In this document: one piece after another, positions 1-11,898 of the stretch | Numbering within the stretch: position 1 is the stretch's first letter | Layout: every line of letters starts with the position of its first letter | NCBI RefSeq assembly: GCF_033807715.1 | Contig: NC_084599.1 | Coordinates: 29,321,625-29,385,624, forward strand | Direction of reading: 5' to 3' | DNA: 64,000 bases | Source of the DNA: Cololabis saira | Lineage: Eukaryota > Chordata > Actinopteri > Beloniformes > Belonidae | Made by a program: the position numbers and the translations under genes | The notes under the pieces: generated by a model | Seen by the model: only the letters and a program-made list of their open reading frames with translations | Told to the model about the DNA's origin: nothing | Databases searched by the model: none

Positions 1-41
<41 letters not shown>

Positions 42-3000
42 TACAAGCAACTTTAATGTTACTAAAAACATAATAAAACTGGTTAAAGAACATAAATAAT
101 AGGCTTGATTACAAACATTTGCAAAAATTAAAAGATTATCAAGCACCATCACCTTTTACCTCAGTGTAATAAGATCTTTAATGTGAATACGAACATATTA
201 AATGCAGAACAAAGAGCACAGCTGAGTTTTTTATTATTTGGTCTTCTCTTATCAAATCAGACTTTTTAATGTCAGTAAACTGGAGTTCTGCTTTCTGGTT
301 GTTCTGATGGAAAAGTAATTAATCTAATTTACATTTAAATTACACTGCTCTTTGGAGCAAAGAAAATACAGCAGGATAATAAAGTTTCTCTTCTAGTGAG
401 GGGAACTAGAAGTCCAGAATACCTTTTAGGTCCATTGTGCAGAAGCTCTGTGGCCAGCTACTCTTCAAACATTTAAATAAAACTGTCCTTTTATTTCTTT
501 TTTTACTTGTGAAATCAGCTATTAATGAAATCAAGCCCTGATTATGACACTTTGAATAAATGTGGTGCATGTTCTGTGTGTGTATATTTATAGAATTTAT
601 ATAACGCTTAAATGGGATTAAAACATCTTTATGTTTTGAAAGCTATTAGACAAAACATAATACTGTTAAATTATATACATGAAATTGTTTTATTTATTTC
701 CATTATAAATGTCTTTAAAGCTAACTGTCCTAAAAATTGTGTCCATGTTCATAAGACACCAAGAAGAAATAGTGGTGGAAGATTTTAGCTTTTAGCGAGT
801 CATTTTTCTCAACAGTCTCCAGCATCCTGACTAATCGTTCGTGGCTAACAGTGTCCCCCTGGACACCTTTTATTGTCTTGGGCTGACAGTGAAGAGGAGA
901 GATACAGGCTTTTCAATAAACCTCAAGTATAATGATTCAATGCCCAACCCACTGGTCAATGATCTTATCCTTTTACGATCACTCTCTTTAACAGACGTTT
1001 TAAAGCTTTAATAAATGTACCAGTGACTCTTTCTTCAATCCCTTCATTATTAAAAAAAAGGAAAAAAATAAGAAATATCCATATCAGCCTTTAATTTCAC
1101 CTGAAAACCATCTTCCCTGTTCCTTGCTTGCACCATTTGACCAATGTCATTAAATGGTGGCGATTAAGTATTACAACTCGATTAAAGCGACATCACAACA
1201 ACAGCCCTTACCTGCAGGTCAATTTTAACGGCACTGAACACATTCAACACAACTGTATTACTTCTACTAATTCTCCCTCTATGCCTCCATCCCTCCCGCC
1301 AACCTGCTTCGTGTCTTTTGTTAAGATGAAACTGGTTAAATAACAGTCATTTCTTCACTGAAAAAACGTAGCCCCTCTCTCTGACAAGCTGGTTGGAAAC
1401 CTCTTAAGCCTTTATTCCTGGAAAATAGAGCTCCATAGCAACCGGTGTAATGTTTCACTTTGACACTGTAAGAGCTGCCTTTGAAACAGGATGTTCCCAT
1501 TTCAAGTGGAATAACTGTCTGGACCACAATTTAATTTCCCACTTTTCAATCTACCCGACCAAGGCCACCAGCTCATCCCTTCATCAGCTGTACGGTGCCT
1601 TGTGGAAGAGGCTCAACTGCTGTTCATTATATCATTATGTATACGTGAATTAAAAATTCCCTCCACAACATGCATCTGGCCTGATAGCCTTGTGTGCACA
1701 TTTTGTGACATTTATGAGCCTTTCCAGGTTAAAATAGAAACTAATTTTGGGGTAAACTTTGTGAAATGCAAGAGTTAAATCTCTGAGCGTTCATCCCTCC
1801 TAGAAAGCATTTTCTCGCTTATGAAAAATATATATGGATCACAAAAAAGTAAAAATGCTATATCACTGTGTCCGCTCCAAGGGGAGAATCTGTTTTGCTT
1901 ATCTGACACAATCCAGGAAGTGGTGTAATATGCAGTTCATTGAATGACCACTAAGGGCTTGCAGCAGAGTTGAATCCATCTCCAGTGACCCCCATGTTAG
2001 TATGTCCAACTTTGCAGCAGAAATAAAAATATTCACAGTGTGGTTAAAAAATGTATTTTGGTCTCCATAGTTACAGTTGACAGCTATAACAAATGTACCC
2101 GAGGTGAATTTCTATAGAGATATGGTTAGATAAAGCTATAAAATGTACGCATAATTAGGGGAACTATTTCAGAGTGACAGCTGGCCACGGTTAAGCAGTT
2201 AGCGCTGTCTTGACTCAACTTCTGAGCTTTGAATAAAGACTCAAGCTGTAGGCAGCAGCAACCTTCATCCACGTCCGAAGGCGCTTTCTGAGCTCGAGCT
2301 TGTGAATACTTGCCCGGGCAACACCAGGCTCCTCCAGCTCCAGGTTGGACTGGACTCTTTCAGACCATCTTTGCCAGAACGATGCAGAGATCCGGGTCTA
2401 ATGAAACCCCAGGGACTAGAAGACTGTTGACAGCTAGGCAAGCACTGGCTTGTCAAGGGTCCTGTGGTCCTTGATCAGAGCTCCAGCTGCCCTGGTTTCA
2501 GCTCTGGCAGTACTGTATGTATTTCAAGTGTCATTTCGGTAGCAAAAATGAGGATGGATTAAAACATTCGACCAGAATCAATGTAAGGTACTACCTAGCT
2601 TCACCACTCAGCATAAGCTTGAACTGTGCTGAAGGAGCCCCAGGGACTCTAAGACCACTTGATTTGGATGTCCTTTTGGTATTGAAATCTGATATGAGGA
2701 CTGATGGACAGATTTGATCAGAATGAATAAGCTGTCCTGAGCTAAGAAAAGCTAAACTAGACAACTTGTGGAAGGCTAAGGTTCATATGTACCAAGCGGC
2801 CTCCATGAATTTTCGGATCAACTGGGGTTGGGCGCAAAATCTTTTGACTCTTCACCTCCAGATGTACTCCAGCTTGGGTCACAAAGCGCAACACAAGACC
2901 CGGTTCTGCTTTTAAGTGTTGTTTAATTTGGTATTTTACAAAAGATGCATACCTTGTGCCCAGTGTCTGTGCAGCCTTGACCAGTTCTGCACAACTATAC

Positions 3001-4601
3001 AACTACATTATTTTATTTTTGAAAGGTAACTCAGATTTCAGCTATTGCCATGACAAAGCAAGTACATTTTCTTTCACTACTTTATTACTTGTTGAGGAAA
3101 AATACTCATTGAATTAATACTGCATTGTCAAATATTATTATTTCCCATTATATTTCAAAATAGTCATTTCATTTTTAAACTAATGATACAAAATAGAGGT
3201 GTTTTCATTCAAGGGGTTTTAAAACTTACATAAACTTTTGACCCACGTATGATACAGATAATTTATTTTTTTAAATGATCTGCGTCATATGGAATGATAT
3301 ATAATCGCAAGCATTCTGAAAAAAGGGAAAAATATATTCAATGGAGCATAAAAACACTGCCAGTGGTATTGTTTTTGGTGGCATTAAAGCTGGCTGACTC
3401 ATTGCTTTTACTCCTACCTACAGCACAGCTCAACCTGTTTGCATTTCTAGCATCATCAGTCAGAGCTGCTGGCACAGACAGCATTCACTGTGAGGACTCT
3501 GAAAAGCGTGGGAAAGAGCTGAAAGCATATAGTTAAAATAGTATGCTGACAGTAACGATGAGGGAGAGCCTCAAGTGGGCAGCTGTGGTAACAGAGTTAC
3601 AGTTTGAAAGTCACACAAACACAAGATGTTTAATCTTATACCAAATTGTCATGTTGCGCGGCAGAGCAAGTATATTCTCACTCTGCATCTATTCTGACCA
3701 ACTTGATAATGATTCATTATCTAGCAGACTGATGCTAAAACAATATCTGCTCCCACTAAAGTAGTTTCTTTATCAAAGCTGTTTTCACCTTTCACACCTT
3801 AAAGCTCCCTTTAAATGTGTCTCTCATATCTGATCTGTTCACTGTTTGCACACATTTTAGGAGGAGACACACTTTAAATATTAATATGATACAACCTAAG
3901 ACCTGGTGTGCAGGTGACTCTAAAGACATGATAACACACAGACAAATAACTCTAATAATTGGGACAGATTCAGTCACAGATATTAAGAAAGTAGCAGCAC
4001 ATTTATTAAGGATCATGTTGTGCTTGACAGATGAAGATAAATGTTTGTCTGTTAAGGTATGTGCAGTCTCACAAGGCAAATCTGCACATAATATGTAAAT
4101 TCAATCTATGAAGATCTGTTAAATCAGAAGTTCGCTGAAACAATGTTCTCCTTATACAGATGCAGCCTCTAAGAATGGCTGGCTTCTTCATGCATGGGTC
4201 ATTCAGCTTCTAGCCAGGGTCTGTGGTTCTAACAACACCCCCCTCTATGATGTGAAAATCTCCCACTGGCTGGAAATTGGCTGCTAGAAATAATTACAAG
4301 TGGCTGCATCTGGAGAGCCGAGTTAGAAACTCAGACAAATCAGACCAAACAACATATGAGGAATGACTGCAAATAAACCAAGTGATGAGTGTACAATCTG
4401 TTTTATAGCATGTATAAATAACAGGCAGAAGATTTTCCCAGTGTTGCCCTCAGACATGTTGGTCTGTCAAGCGTTAAATCAATTGTAAGCAATCTGCAAA
4501 ACGTCAATAAACAAATGAGATAGACTCACTTCATTTTGAAATCCAATTGTTAGCACAAATGTGCATCACATTACAGTTTATCTTCCTTGATTGTTTTATA
4601 T

Positions 4602-4645
<44 letters not shown>

Positions 4646-6250
4646 GGACAGAGGGAGAAAGAGAGAGAGAGATAGATATAAATATATACTGTAGATATAC
4701 AGTATATTAAATGCTCTTCTCTGCGTGCTTTCAGGGGACAAAGAGACATCATTCCAGCTTGAGCGTGAATAAGCTTTGAGGTGACATGAGCCACATGAGC
4801 CCTGTTGACAGCAAGCAGTGTCTAGGGAGCCGAGCTGAACTGACAGCGGTTTTCATGCTTCCTCAGCTTCGCTGCAGCCAGTCACTAACGAGTTTTATGG
4901 TCTTTGGAGTCTTTTTTACCCGTTTGTTTTTCACGTATAACATTGTCCAAATATGTATCACTTAATCATAGTGGGAGAATTGGGTAGCAGTCTTGAATTG
5001 TGTTAACGTGAGGAATCTGAAGAAATAATCTAATTTTGTACCCCAAAAAATCTTTCGGTGGGTTGAAAGAACATTCGGAAATTGTAGAGAAGGAAAAAAA
5101 CGTGGTGAGACAAACCCCTGGCCATTACTGTTTCTCCTGGCAATTTTGGCAGAGCCATCAGGAAAAATGACAGAGCTGCTGCGTTTTTCTGGAACTTGCA
5201 ATAACAGATAATTCCATGAAATAGCATCATGGGCTCCAAGAGCCATCAGAAATGACCTGGCCAAGCAAAGACAACGAGAAACAACATCTTGGAGAGACAC
5301 GGTAGACAGCTGCAACAGCAGCAGCAGAAAATGTCCCATGAGTCCAATCTCATCAAGCTGCAGACATAACATGTCAGTGATGAATAAAAGTTGTTGTTAA
5401 TGCAAATGTATCCCCAAGACAACCTCAATGTCCACTGAGGATTAGAGACAGTGTGGCCAAACTGACTGAGGCTACACAAGAAAAAGCTGTCATTGAAAAT
5501 CAGTGGCTTTCATGACACAAGTCCATCAATGTAAACTCTTGTGTGCAGATTTAAGTCAAGCTCAAGAGTAAATCCACAAGACAGGAAATGCAAAGAACCA
5601 AAAGTAAATCTATGGAAAATGTATCGGAAAAAAGAAAAAGAGAGTTAAACTGCAACTACTAATAGCTACACATGAGCAGTACAACATACAGCAATGTAAG
5701 GAGGTGAAAGCAAGATGTAGTTACGTGAGTTCTATTATTTATTCTTAATGGTATTATCTGTTCTATTCAACTATAATTTTGAAATCTGCTTCATTTATAG
5801 AGAATTAGCTAAGAAAAAAACTGAGGATAAATATTTAATAGTTTCCTAAAAGGGCTTAACAAACATTTCAATGGGCGTTATAGTAATTATCAAAGCAGTC
5901 ACATTAAAAGAACCAGAGCCTAAGTACTAAAAACTATAATCAAGCTTCACATGCTACTAAAAGATGTGACACCACAGCCATGGACATTATTTTAGAGGCA
6001 AATATAACTTGTTTGGAAGAAAGATGTTTCCCATATTATTGACGGGGAAGACTGGGGAGCTGGGTTACAATATGCAAGTGTGAAATTAAGATCTAAACAT
6101 TGCTGCGCTTTGGTTCCCCCAGAACAAGGAAGTGGAGGCATAAGAAAATATAATTTAAAAAAAAGTCTAAATATATTGTTATAAAGATATACAAATGACA
6201 TTTCCATTCATATTGTCTCCAAAGTTTGTTAACAGCTACTTTATCTAAAC
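1..6250. other. Intron or intergenic DNA left of the PDE4 exon
   Basis: AT-rich DNA with no coding exon I can support on either strand; I looked for PDE4 UCR1 coding motifs and saw none. It holds a short (AT)n run at 1-30 and a CA/GA compound microsatellite near 4605-4680. Open frames of up to 136 codons here (for example 4962-5372) have no recognisable domain and no splice context. By position it is probably the large PDE4 intron before UCR1. Confidence 0.6.
4605..4678. repeat. Compound (CA)n-(GA)n microsatellite
   Basis: About 18 CA units followed by a purine-rich GA stretch and short GATA units. Confidence 0.95.
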
Positions 6251-6808
6251 TAGGGTTGCCAACCGTCCCTTGAAAAACGGATTCGTCCCGTATTGAGCTG
6301 AAAAGGGACGCACTTTGTCCAGTTTTACTGTGAGAGTCAAAAAATAATCATAAAATGCCAATGGAAAATGGCATTGAGCTGTTGAGTTCATATTTTTTTT
6401 TCTTTCTGTTTTACTACAACTGTAGCCTACAGTCATGGCCATTGAGGCACAAATAGGTTTTCTACAGACTTTCTGTTTGCACTTTTGTCATTGCACTAAA
6501 AATGTGCACTATTACAGAATGGATGTTCTGCTTTCTTTCAGATAGTTTTATATGAATGTATACAATTTTAAGTTAAGCAGGACAGGTTTATGTTTAAGAA
6601 AGATACTTATTGTATTCAGTTCATTTTGTTTATTTTTATTAAAGTGAATTGCTGGATAATAATTTGTTTTCCATGTGTTCATGTCTTTCAAAAATACGCA
6701 TCTAATTAAATTCAGGTTCGAGTCAAATAGTTAAAAAAATCGTTTCACTCAAAAAAAAAAAAGGAGCTAAAAAAATTCACCACTGCGTCGATTTAACGCG
6801 GAACCCTA
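6251..6808. mobile_element. hAT-type non-autonomous element, decayed copy (family A)
   Basis: Begins TAGGGTTGCCAACCGTCCCT and aligns over most of its length with the better preserved copy at 35064-35697. Its last about 60 bp differ and end in AACCCTA without the GTTGGC core, and no target duplication is visible, so the right end is rearranged. It lies about 40 bp past the PDE4 exon donor, inside the intron. Confidence 0.7.
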
Positions 6809-6844
6809 ATTCAGGCTTTAGGCACTTGACAGGGGGCAGGTTAC

Positions 6845-7047
6845 CGTCTCATGGAGGAGGGACAGGACATGCGGGGCTTCTTCAGTCCGGGTCGCAGCTT
6901 CTCCAGGGTGCGGTTGCGGCGCAGGTAGCGCTCCGTGTCCGAGTTGAAGCGCTGCTTGATCCGTATGTGCGTCCTGGGCTGCCGCCACAAGTGTTTGGGC
7001 GGCTTGGCGAGCCCCGCTCCTTCTCTGCTCAGGGTGGCGCACTCCAT
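6845..7047 (-). CDS. pde4c: PDE4-type cAMP phosphodiesterase, long-isoform N-terminal exon (probable pde4c)
   Basis: First coding exon of a long PDE4 isoform; PDE4 enzymes hydrolyse cAMP and the long-form N-termini direct partner binding and location. Seen: ATG at 7047 in the context ACAATGG, 67 complete codons, then CG followed by the donor GTAACC at 6844. The peptide contains PPKHLWRQPRTHIRIKQRF (residues 16-34), SDTERYL (36-42) and RPGLKKPRMSCPSSM (52-66). Known family members carry closely similar text: PDE4A and PDE4C have HLWRQPR..IRIQQR, and PDE4D4 has SDTERYL and RPGLKKSRMSWPSS. The split CG|N arginine codon fits the junction before the shared UCR1 exon (R or C, then FD.(E/D)NG). QRF and synteny with mpv17l2 favour pde4c over pde4a. 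Odd: Cys replaces the usual Trp in RMSWPSS, and Asn replaces the Tyr before SD. UCR1, UCR2 and catalytic exons are not in the window; they should lie to the left. Confidence 0.85.
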
Positions 7048-7330
7048 TGTTTTTTTGTTCTTCTAAATATTATTTTTATAAGTTGTTTACTTTTCTCTTA
7101 AACTAGCTTTGACCTGTAAGTTCAAATAAAGCAGGGAGAAACTGCGAGGGAGCGCGTCCGTGTGCGTGTGTGAGGCGCTGCTGCGCTGCTGTCCGCCGGC
7201 CGGAGTGCTGAAGTCTCTCCTCCTCCCTCTCCCCATCCCTCCTTTTATTGCGCCTGCCTCGCCCGTCTCTCTCCATCCTCTCCTCTCGTTCTCTCCCCAT
7301 CCTCTCCTCTCGTTCTCTCGCCAGCTTCCC
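7048..7330 (-). promoter_or_regulatory. Probable promoter and 5' UTR of the PDE4 long-isoform exon
   Basis: Directly upstream of the ATG at 7047 is about 280 bp with a CpG-dense part (about 7145-7205, including CCGCCGGCCGG) followed by a purine-rich block on the coding strand. The purine block contains a tandem repeat of about 23-24 bp, present twice on the plus strand as CATCCTCTCCTCTCGTTCTC. The sequence around it is AT-rich, so the composition change is local. No clear TATA box is seen. Use as a promoter is inferred from CpG content and position. Confidence 0.5.
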
Positions 7331-7439
7331 CCCTGCATCTCCATCTGTCTCCCTGTCTGTCGCTGAATTAACTGTAAAACTGACGATGAGACATTACACA
7401 ACCACACTGAGGGGTCTTTAGTGCGCCAATCCTGGCAGG

Positions 7440-8352
7440 TACGGACAGCTTGTTTACTGGAGTCAAGTGCCATTTATTTTTATGGTTCAAAACACTTTCT
7501 GTTTTAAACACTTTGAATGGATTTTTATTGTTCTTTTTATAATATGTAATGTTTTTTTCAAATTTGTCTTTTTGTCTATCAATCCATTCACATGCACTTC
7601 CAACCTGTTTTCATTCTTCAATTCATTTCATTTCATTTCAATTCCCAAATTCATCACTTCAAACAATCTCCATCCCACCCTTTTCAGGTTTACTTTTTCC
7701 CAATTTTCAATTAGATTCAGAGGTTCTTCTTTATTGGAACATCTTACCACATTAGAGAATGCTCCAGTACAAATAATTTCAAAAAACAAATCACAACATT
7801 TTTGCTAGCCCAACTTATCAAAGCTTAACCATTCATTTCCAGTACTTCTCTGCACACCCTCATTAGATTCCTGTTTTTGTTTTCTAGTAATTTAGCTTAT
7901 TCTCCTTAGTTGTCCTATGTTTTACATATTTCTGTAGATATTGTTTGTTTCATTATAGGAGGACCCCTCGACACGCCCATATGGGTTTTTTTGGTTCCTC
8001 CCGCACATTTTCTGTTATATTGTATTTAGATACAATGTAGATACTGTCCGTCTGTACTTTTAAAACGGTTGTATATTTTTATGTGCAAATAAACTAAAAA
8101 TATGTGTTCGTGTTTTCGCCAGCACATATTTTTTTGGGCAAGGCAAGAAAACCCTATAGGCATCACTAGTTTCCTTAATGACTCAGTTTCTTTCTCTGTG
8201 ACCCTGCATGCAAACTTGTTTTAGCACTGACATGCTGAAGTACTGTACCGGTCATCCTCCACAGTAATTTCTGGACTTTTACTTGGAGTTTAAAGTCTAC
8301 AACTTTCACACTGTAAACCCTGGCCTAATGACCATCTGCCCTCATTGCCTAT
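7440..8352. repeat. Duplicated segment, copy A (interrupted)
   Basis: Starts TACGGACAGCTTGTTTACTG and ends CATCTGCCCTCATTGCCTA. The same about 360 bp of sequence recurs at 9255-9615. Copy A carries an inserted retroposon at 7548-8098; without it the two copies are collinear with few differences. Confidence 0.9.
7548..8098 (+). mobile_element. Non-LTR retroposon 3' fragment with target-site duplication
   Basis: Inserted into copy A of the duplicated segment; the 7-bp direct repeat AATATGT flanks it (7541-7547 and 8099-8105), and copy B shows the empty site. The 3' part has a motif GCCCATATGGGTTTTTTTGG and the end GTGCAAATAAACTAAAA. A related tail, with the same motif order and the same kind of ending, lies at 53938-54534. 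The exact LINE or SINE family is not identified. Confidence 0.75.
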
Positions 8353-8365
8353 GATACAAATATTG

Positions 8366-8691
8366 TGCTTGATCTACTTAAAAAAAATAAGTCAAATATT
8401 TGCATGAGATTATAATTTAGATCAAGAAAGACTAGTCTTTGTATAAACTACTTAATTTTTTGTATGTAAATAATACATTTTGCAAGTACAGTCAACTTAA
8501 TTGTGTTAAGTTTACTTTATTTATCAAAACTAAGTTGACTTTATTTACCAAAATTAAGTTGACTTTACTTGCAAATGAATTTTGTACATACTAAAAATTA
8601 AGTCATTTATACAAAGACTAGTCTTTCTTGATCTACATAAAAATCTCATGCGAAAAAGTTTGCGTTAATTTTTTTAAAAGTAGATCAAGCA
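8366..8691. mobile_element. Foldback MITE
   Basis: The left side GCTTGATCTACTT and the right side AAGTAGATCAAGC are inverted. Further inverted blocks follow inward (GATCAAGAAAGACTAGTCTT on both arms, AAGTTGACTTTATTTA units near the centre), so the whole about 325 bp can fold back. No clear target duplication was found. Confidence 0.8.
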
Positions 8692-8893
8692 AGACTATGG
8701 TGTTCTACTTAAACAAATAAAGCATGTTTCATAAACGTTGGTCAATCTGCCCAATAGATTAAAATTGTTAATGGAAAGGTAAATACAACGAGATCATTGC
8801 TTGTTGTGTAAATGAAAAGATTGCCTGGAATTACAGAAATACTGCTTGTTAAGGAAAAAATGCACAATGTCTTGTTTTTTGAACAAATGCAGA

Positions 8894-9144
8894 TTAAAGC
8901 AGCACAATGTAACTTTCAGCTTTTGTTGAGTTTGGCGGCTCCTTTGGACAAAAGCGGTAGTGCTTTACCAGTAGTGTGGCAGGGTTCCTACCATCCACCT
9001 CAAAGTTATATAGTGCCAGTGAAGGCGATACAGACCCCTCAGACCATGACAGAGGTTCATTAAACCTGTCAGAAATTGATGTACCATCACAATGACTCTG
9101 GAAATATTATATTAAGGTGGAAAAGTTACATAGTGCTGCTTTAA
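8894..9144. mobile_element. TTAA-flanked MITE (piggyBac- or Kolobok-like)
   Basis: Ends are TTAAAGCAGCACAATGTAAC on the left and, inverted, TTAAAGCAGCACTATGTAAC on the right. TTAA at both ends suits a TTAA-targeting superfamily. A related element lies at 49099-49393. Confidence 0.7.
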
Positions 9145-9254
9145 GTTCAAAACTAGATGTATTCATGTAAAGCAACAAACTTCATTTTTAATTGTTAATA
9201 TCACAGATTTAAATATGTTATATTTACATGCGCTTAGATTTATTTTTTTCAGTG

Positions 9255-9615
9255 TACGGACAGCTTGTTTACTGGAGTCAAGTGCCATTTATTTTTATGG
9301 TTCAAAACACTTTCTGTTTCAAACCTTTTGAATGGATTTTTATTGTTCTTTTTATAATATGTGTTTGTGTTTTAGCCAGCACATATTTTTTTTTGGGAAG
9401 GCAAGAAAAACCTAGGCATCACTAGTTTCCTTAATGACTCAGTTTCTTTCTCTGTGACCCTGCATGCAAACTTGTTTTAGCACTGACATGCTGAAGTACT
9501 GTACCGGTCATCCTCCACAGTGATTTCTGGACTTTTACTTGGAGTTTAAAGTCTACAACTTTCACACTGTAAACCCCGGCCTATCTAGCAGTGGCCATCT
9601 GCCCTCATTGCCTAG
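9255..9615. repeat. Duplicated segment, copy B (uninterrupted)
   Basis: Collinear with 7440-7547 plus 8106-8352. It preserves the pre-insertion junction AATATGT|GTTTGTGTTTT and has small indels against copy A near its right end. Confidence 0.9.
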
Positions 9616-11695
9616 ATTGCATTTATTTATTTATGCCTTTAATCATTTCATTTATATACAAGCTCATAACTTAGGAGTTACTGTTAATGCATCACATTTG
9701 GCCATTTGAACGTATGTAAACTTGGTCAGATGATCTGTCAGAGTCTTATGGTCTTACTGGGAGGTGCTTCAAAGAGACAGAAGCTAAATTATTTATCTAA
9801 CACTTATGCCAACAAGAGATGCCAAGGTAGTGATGTCACCAAATCCACTAATTATACACAAGGTAAAATGGGAATAATATAATTTACAAGCTATTTAACT
9901 AAAAATGATCTTTATTCAGAAATGTGGATCATTCTTATGGTAGAGTTCAGCTGTTTGTCAGTAATCTCTGCACACATGCATATATAACGGATGTTTCTAA
10001 ATGTAAAACCATGCAAATGGGCATATTTTATGTCTAGACAGAAAGGGGAAGCAAGTGCTCTGTAGAAACACAGCACCTACATTTTCGGACTCAAATACTT
10101 ACATCTGTGACTTTTCAGTGGCGGCTTTCTTCCTGTTGCCACAATTACCAAGCTTTCATTATCACCCAAGTTCACAACACACATGTCTTCTTCCTACAGC
10201 GTTGATTCCTTCACTGTCATTCAGAGGGATTCGCTTGTTCGAACAAAAAGAAAAACCCTTCTGTGTCCTCTGTGTGCTCCCGACACTGAACCCGAACCTG
10301 GACATGCTATGAAATGCATACAACTAATGAGTCGAGGAAATTCCACCCGCTGACCTCAGAGAACGAGGCTCATTTGCCATCGGAGTGACTGCACCACATA
10401 TTCTGGTAAATGTGTCACTGCCGAACTGGATGCACATCATTTCTCCAGATCAACAGACCAGACATGAAAGTCTTCACTGTGGTGCGGTATCATAGGGAAA
10501 AGGCTTGAAGATGGAGAAAACCAAAAGAAGCACAAACGTTCAGAGAGGCAGCTCAATCCCACAGACTGATTCTGTCAAAACACTCACTGCTGTAGAGAAA
10601 ATGTGTTACTGAGACTGTGGAGTGTGTTCAGATAGAGACCATGGATAGCTAGATGCTCCACAAAATGTGCCAAGAGACAATTTCCATTATTTTTTGCTGA
10701 CATTTGTAACTAATACAAAGCAACTTTATTGAAGGGATTAATCCTGTTTCTTTCTAGGCGCGTTTCCCTTTAGCTCGGGATCCGAGCAGTCTTTCAGGGG
10801 CAGTCTTTTTATGTCTTTTTATGGGGGTGAAAAGAGTTCCTGTGGTGGTAGAGGTACAGTACTCAGATCGGCTTAGAGGAACTACCTGGCCGGGAGTGGT
10901 TTGCTAATTGGAAATTCTAAATTACGTTCAGCCCTCTCAAGCGAACATAAATCACATCAACACAACTTACTTGAACTATTTAGACCAGAAACATTTTGCT
11001 CCAACTAGATTAGATGAAGATGGAAACCGATAGATGAACCGACGAGTCGGTTCAGGCCCTGTTTGAGTACTGTGCCAATGTAGAGGTCCAGAGGGGGGTT
11101 TTTCTTTTAATATCAATCATTACCACCGCGTCGTACGTTAAAAAAGCAAAACAAAAACGCAAGAAACGTCTCTGTTCCTTTCTGTTTGCTTGTTTCTTCC
11201 TCTTTTGCTGCATTCTTCTTATTGGTTTTGCAAAAAATGCACATTACTGCTATCATGTGGTCAGCTGTACTTTCTGTTTGGTCGGTGGTTCTTGTGTGGT
11301 GCCACAACGCAACAGAGACACGCCGGCTGAGAAGGCGGTCGGCCCTGTTAGAGGTTCCTGTCTGCTGGGTTTCACTGGAACCCCCGGTAATAGACACACC
11401 TTCTTTTACTGATCCAGGCCAACAGGTCAGGTGCTAACATTAATTACCGGTAGTTCAGCATGAGAAAAAAAGGCCAGAATGGCAACTGTAGAAAATATGA
11501 TTCACTTTGCATAAGCTTTTAGACTTTTTAGATTTTAGACTTTTTTTTAACCTTGACTGTAACATGTCACCCTCTCGAACCAGAAAAACAACACGTAGCA
11601 ATGCAAACACACAGTAACAATAAAAATTCAAAGTGGCAAAATCAGATTACACTTCTATTTTATCCGTAAAAATAACAAAAACCGCTGTCACTGAC
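9616..11695. other. Intronic DNA between the two PDE4 exons
   Basis: No supported exon, RNA gene or intact transposon was recognised. The open frames at 10055-10312 and 11113-11437 lack domain similarity. Apart from the duplicated and transposon sequence left of it, this stretch appears unique. Confidence 0.5.
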
Positions 11696-11898
11696 CGGTG
11701 CTCATCGTGGCTGGCGAGCGCTTGTCTGTACAAAACCTCCAGCCGGTCTAGTGGAAGGCCTGGCACTACAGAATGCCGCCGGCTGTCATACCGGCCGTCC
11801 TGAGAGGAGTGTCTCCTCCACAGAGGAGGCAGCAGCACGGGGCCGGAGAAACGCCGCCGCACCACATGATGGACAGCTGGAATAGACTCCCGTCGACT
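11696..11898 (-). CDS. pde4c: Alternative N-terminal exon of the same PDE4 gene (internal exon)
   Basis: A CpG-rich open exon with a strong acceptor (long pyrimidine tract ending TTTGGGTGCAG, after which codon AGT starts at 11898) and a donor CG|GTCAGT at 11695. It encodes 67 codons plus two bases and has no internal Met, so the start codon must be in an upstream exon not found here. The core VRRRFSGPVLLPPLWRR (residues about 10-26) resembles the paired-exon N-termini of PDE4D7 (VRRLSCRNIQLPPL) and PDE4B1 (RRCCSGNLQLPPL). The outgoing phase 2 with a split CG|N codon is identical to that of the exon at 6845-7047, so both can join the same UCR1 exon off the left edge. The similarity is short, so the PDE4 assignment is inference supported by phase, strand and position; a separate small gene is the alternative. 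Confidence 0.6.

Noticed and set aside
4962..5372. 136-codon minus-strand open frame
   Set aside because: No recognised domain, no splice context, overlapped by other frames; chance frame.
10745..10920. Possible snRNA-like segment (ACTACCTGGCCGGGAGTGGT)
   Set aside because: Only a short resemblance to the U1 5' region; the rest does not fit U1 or other snRNAs and no promoter element is evident.
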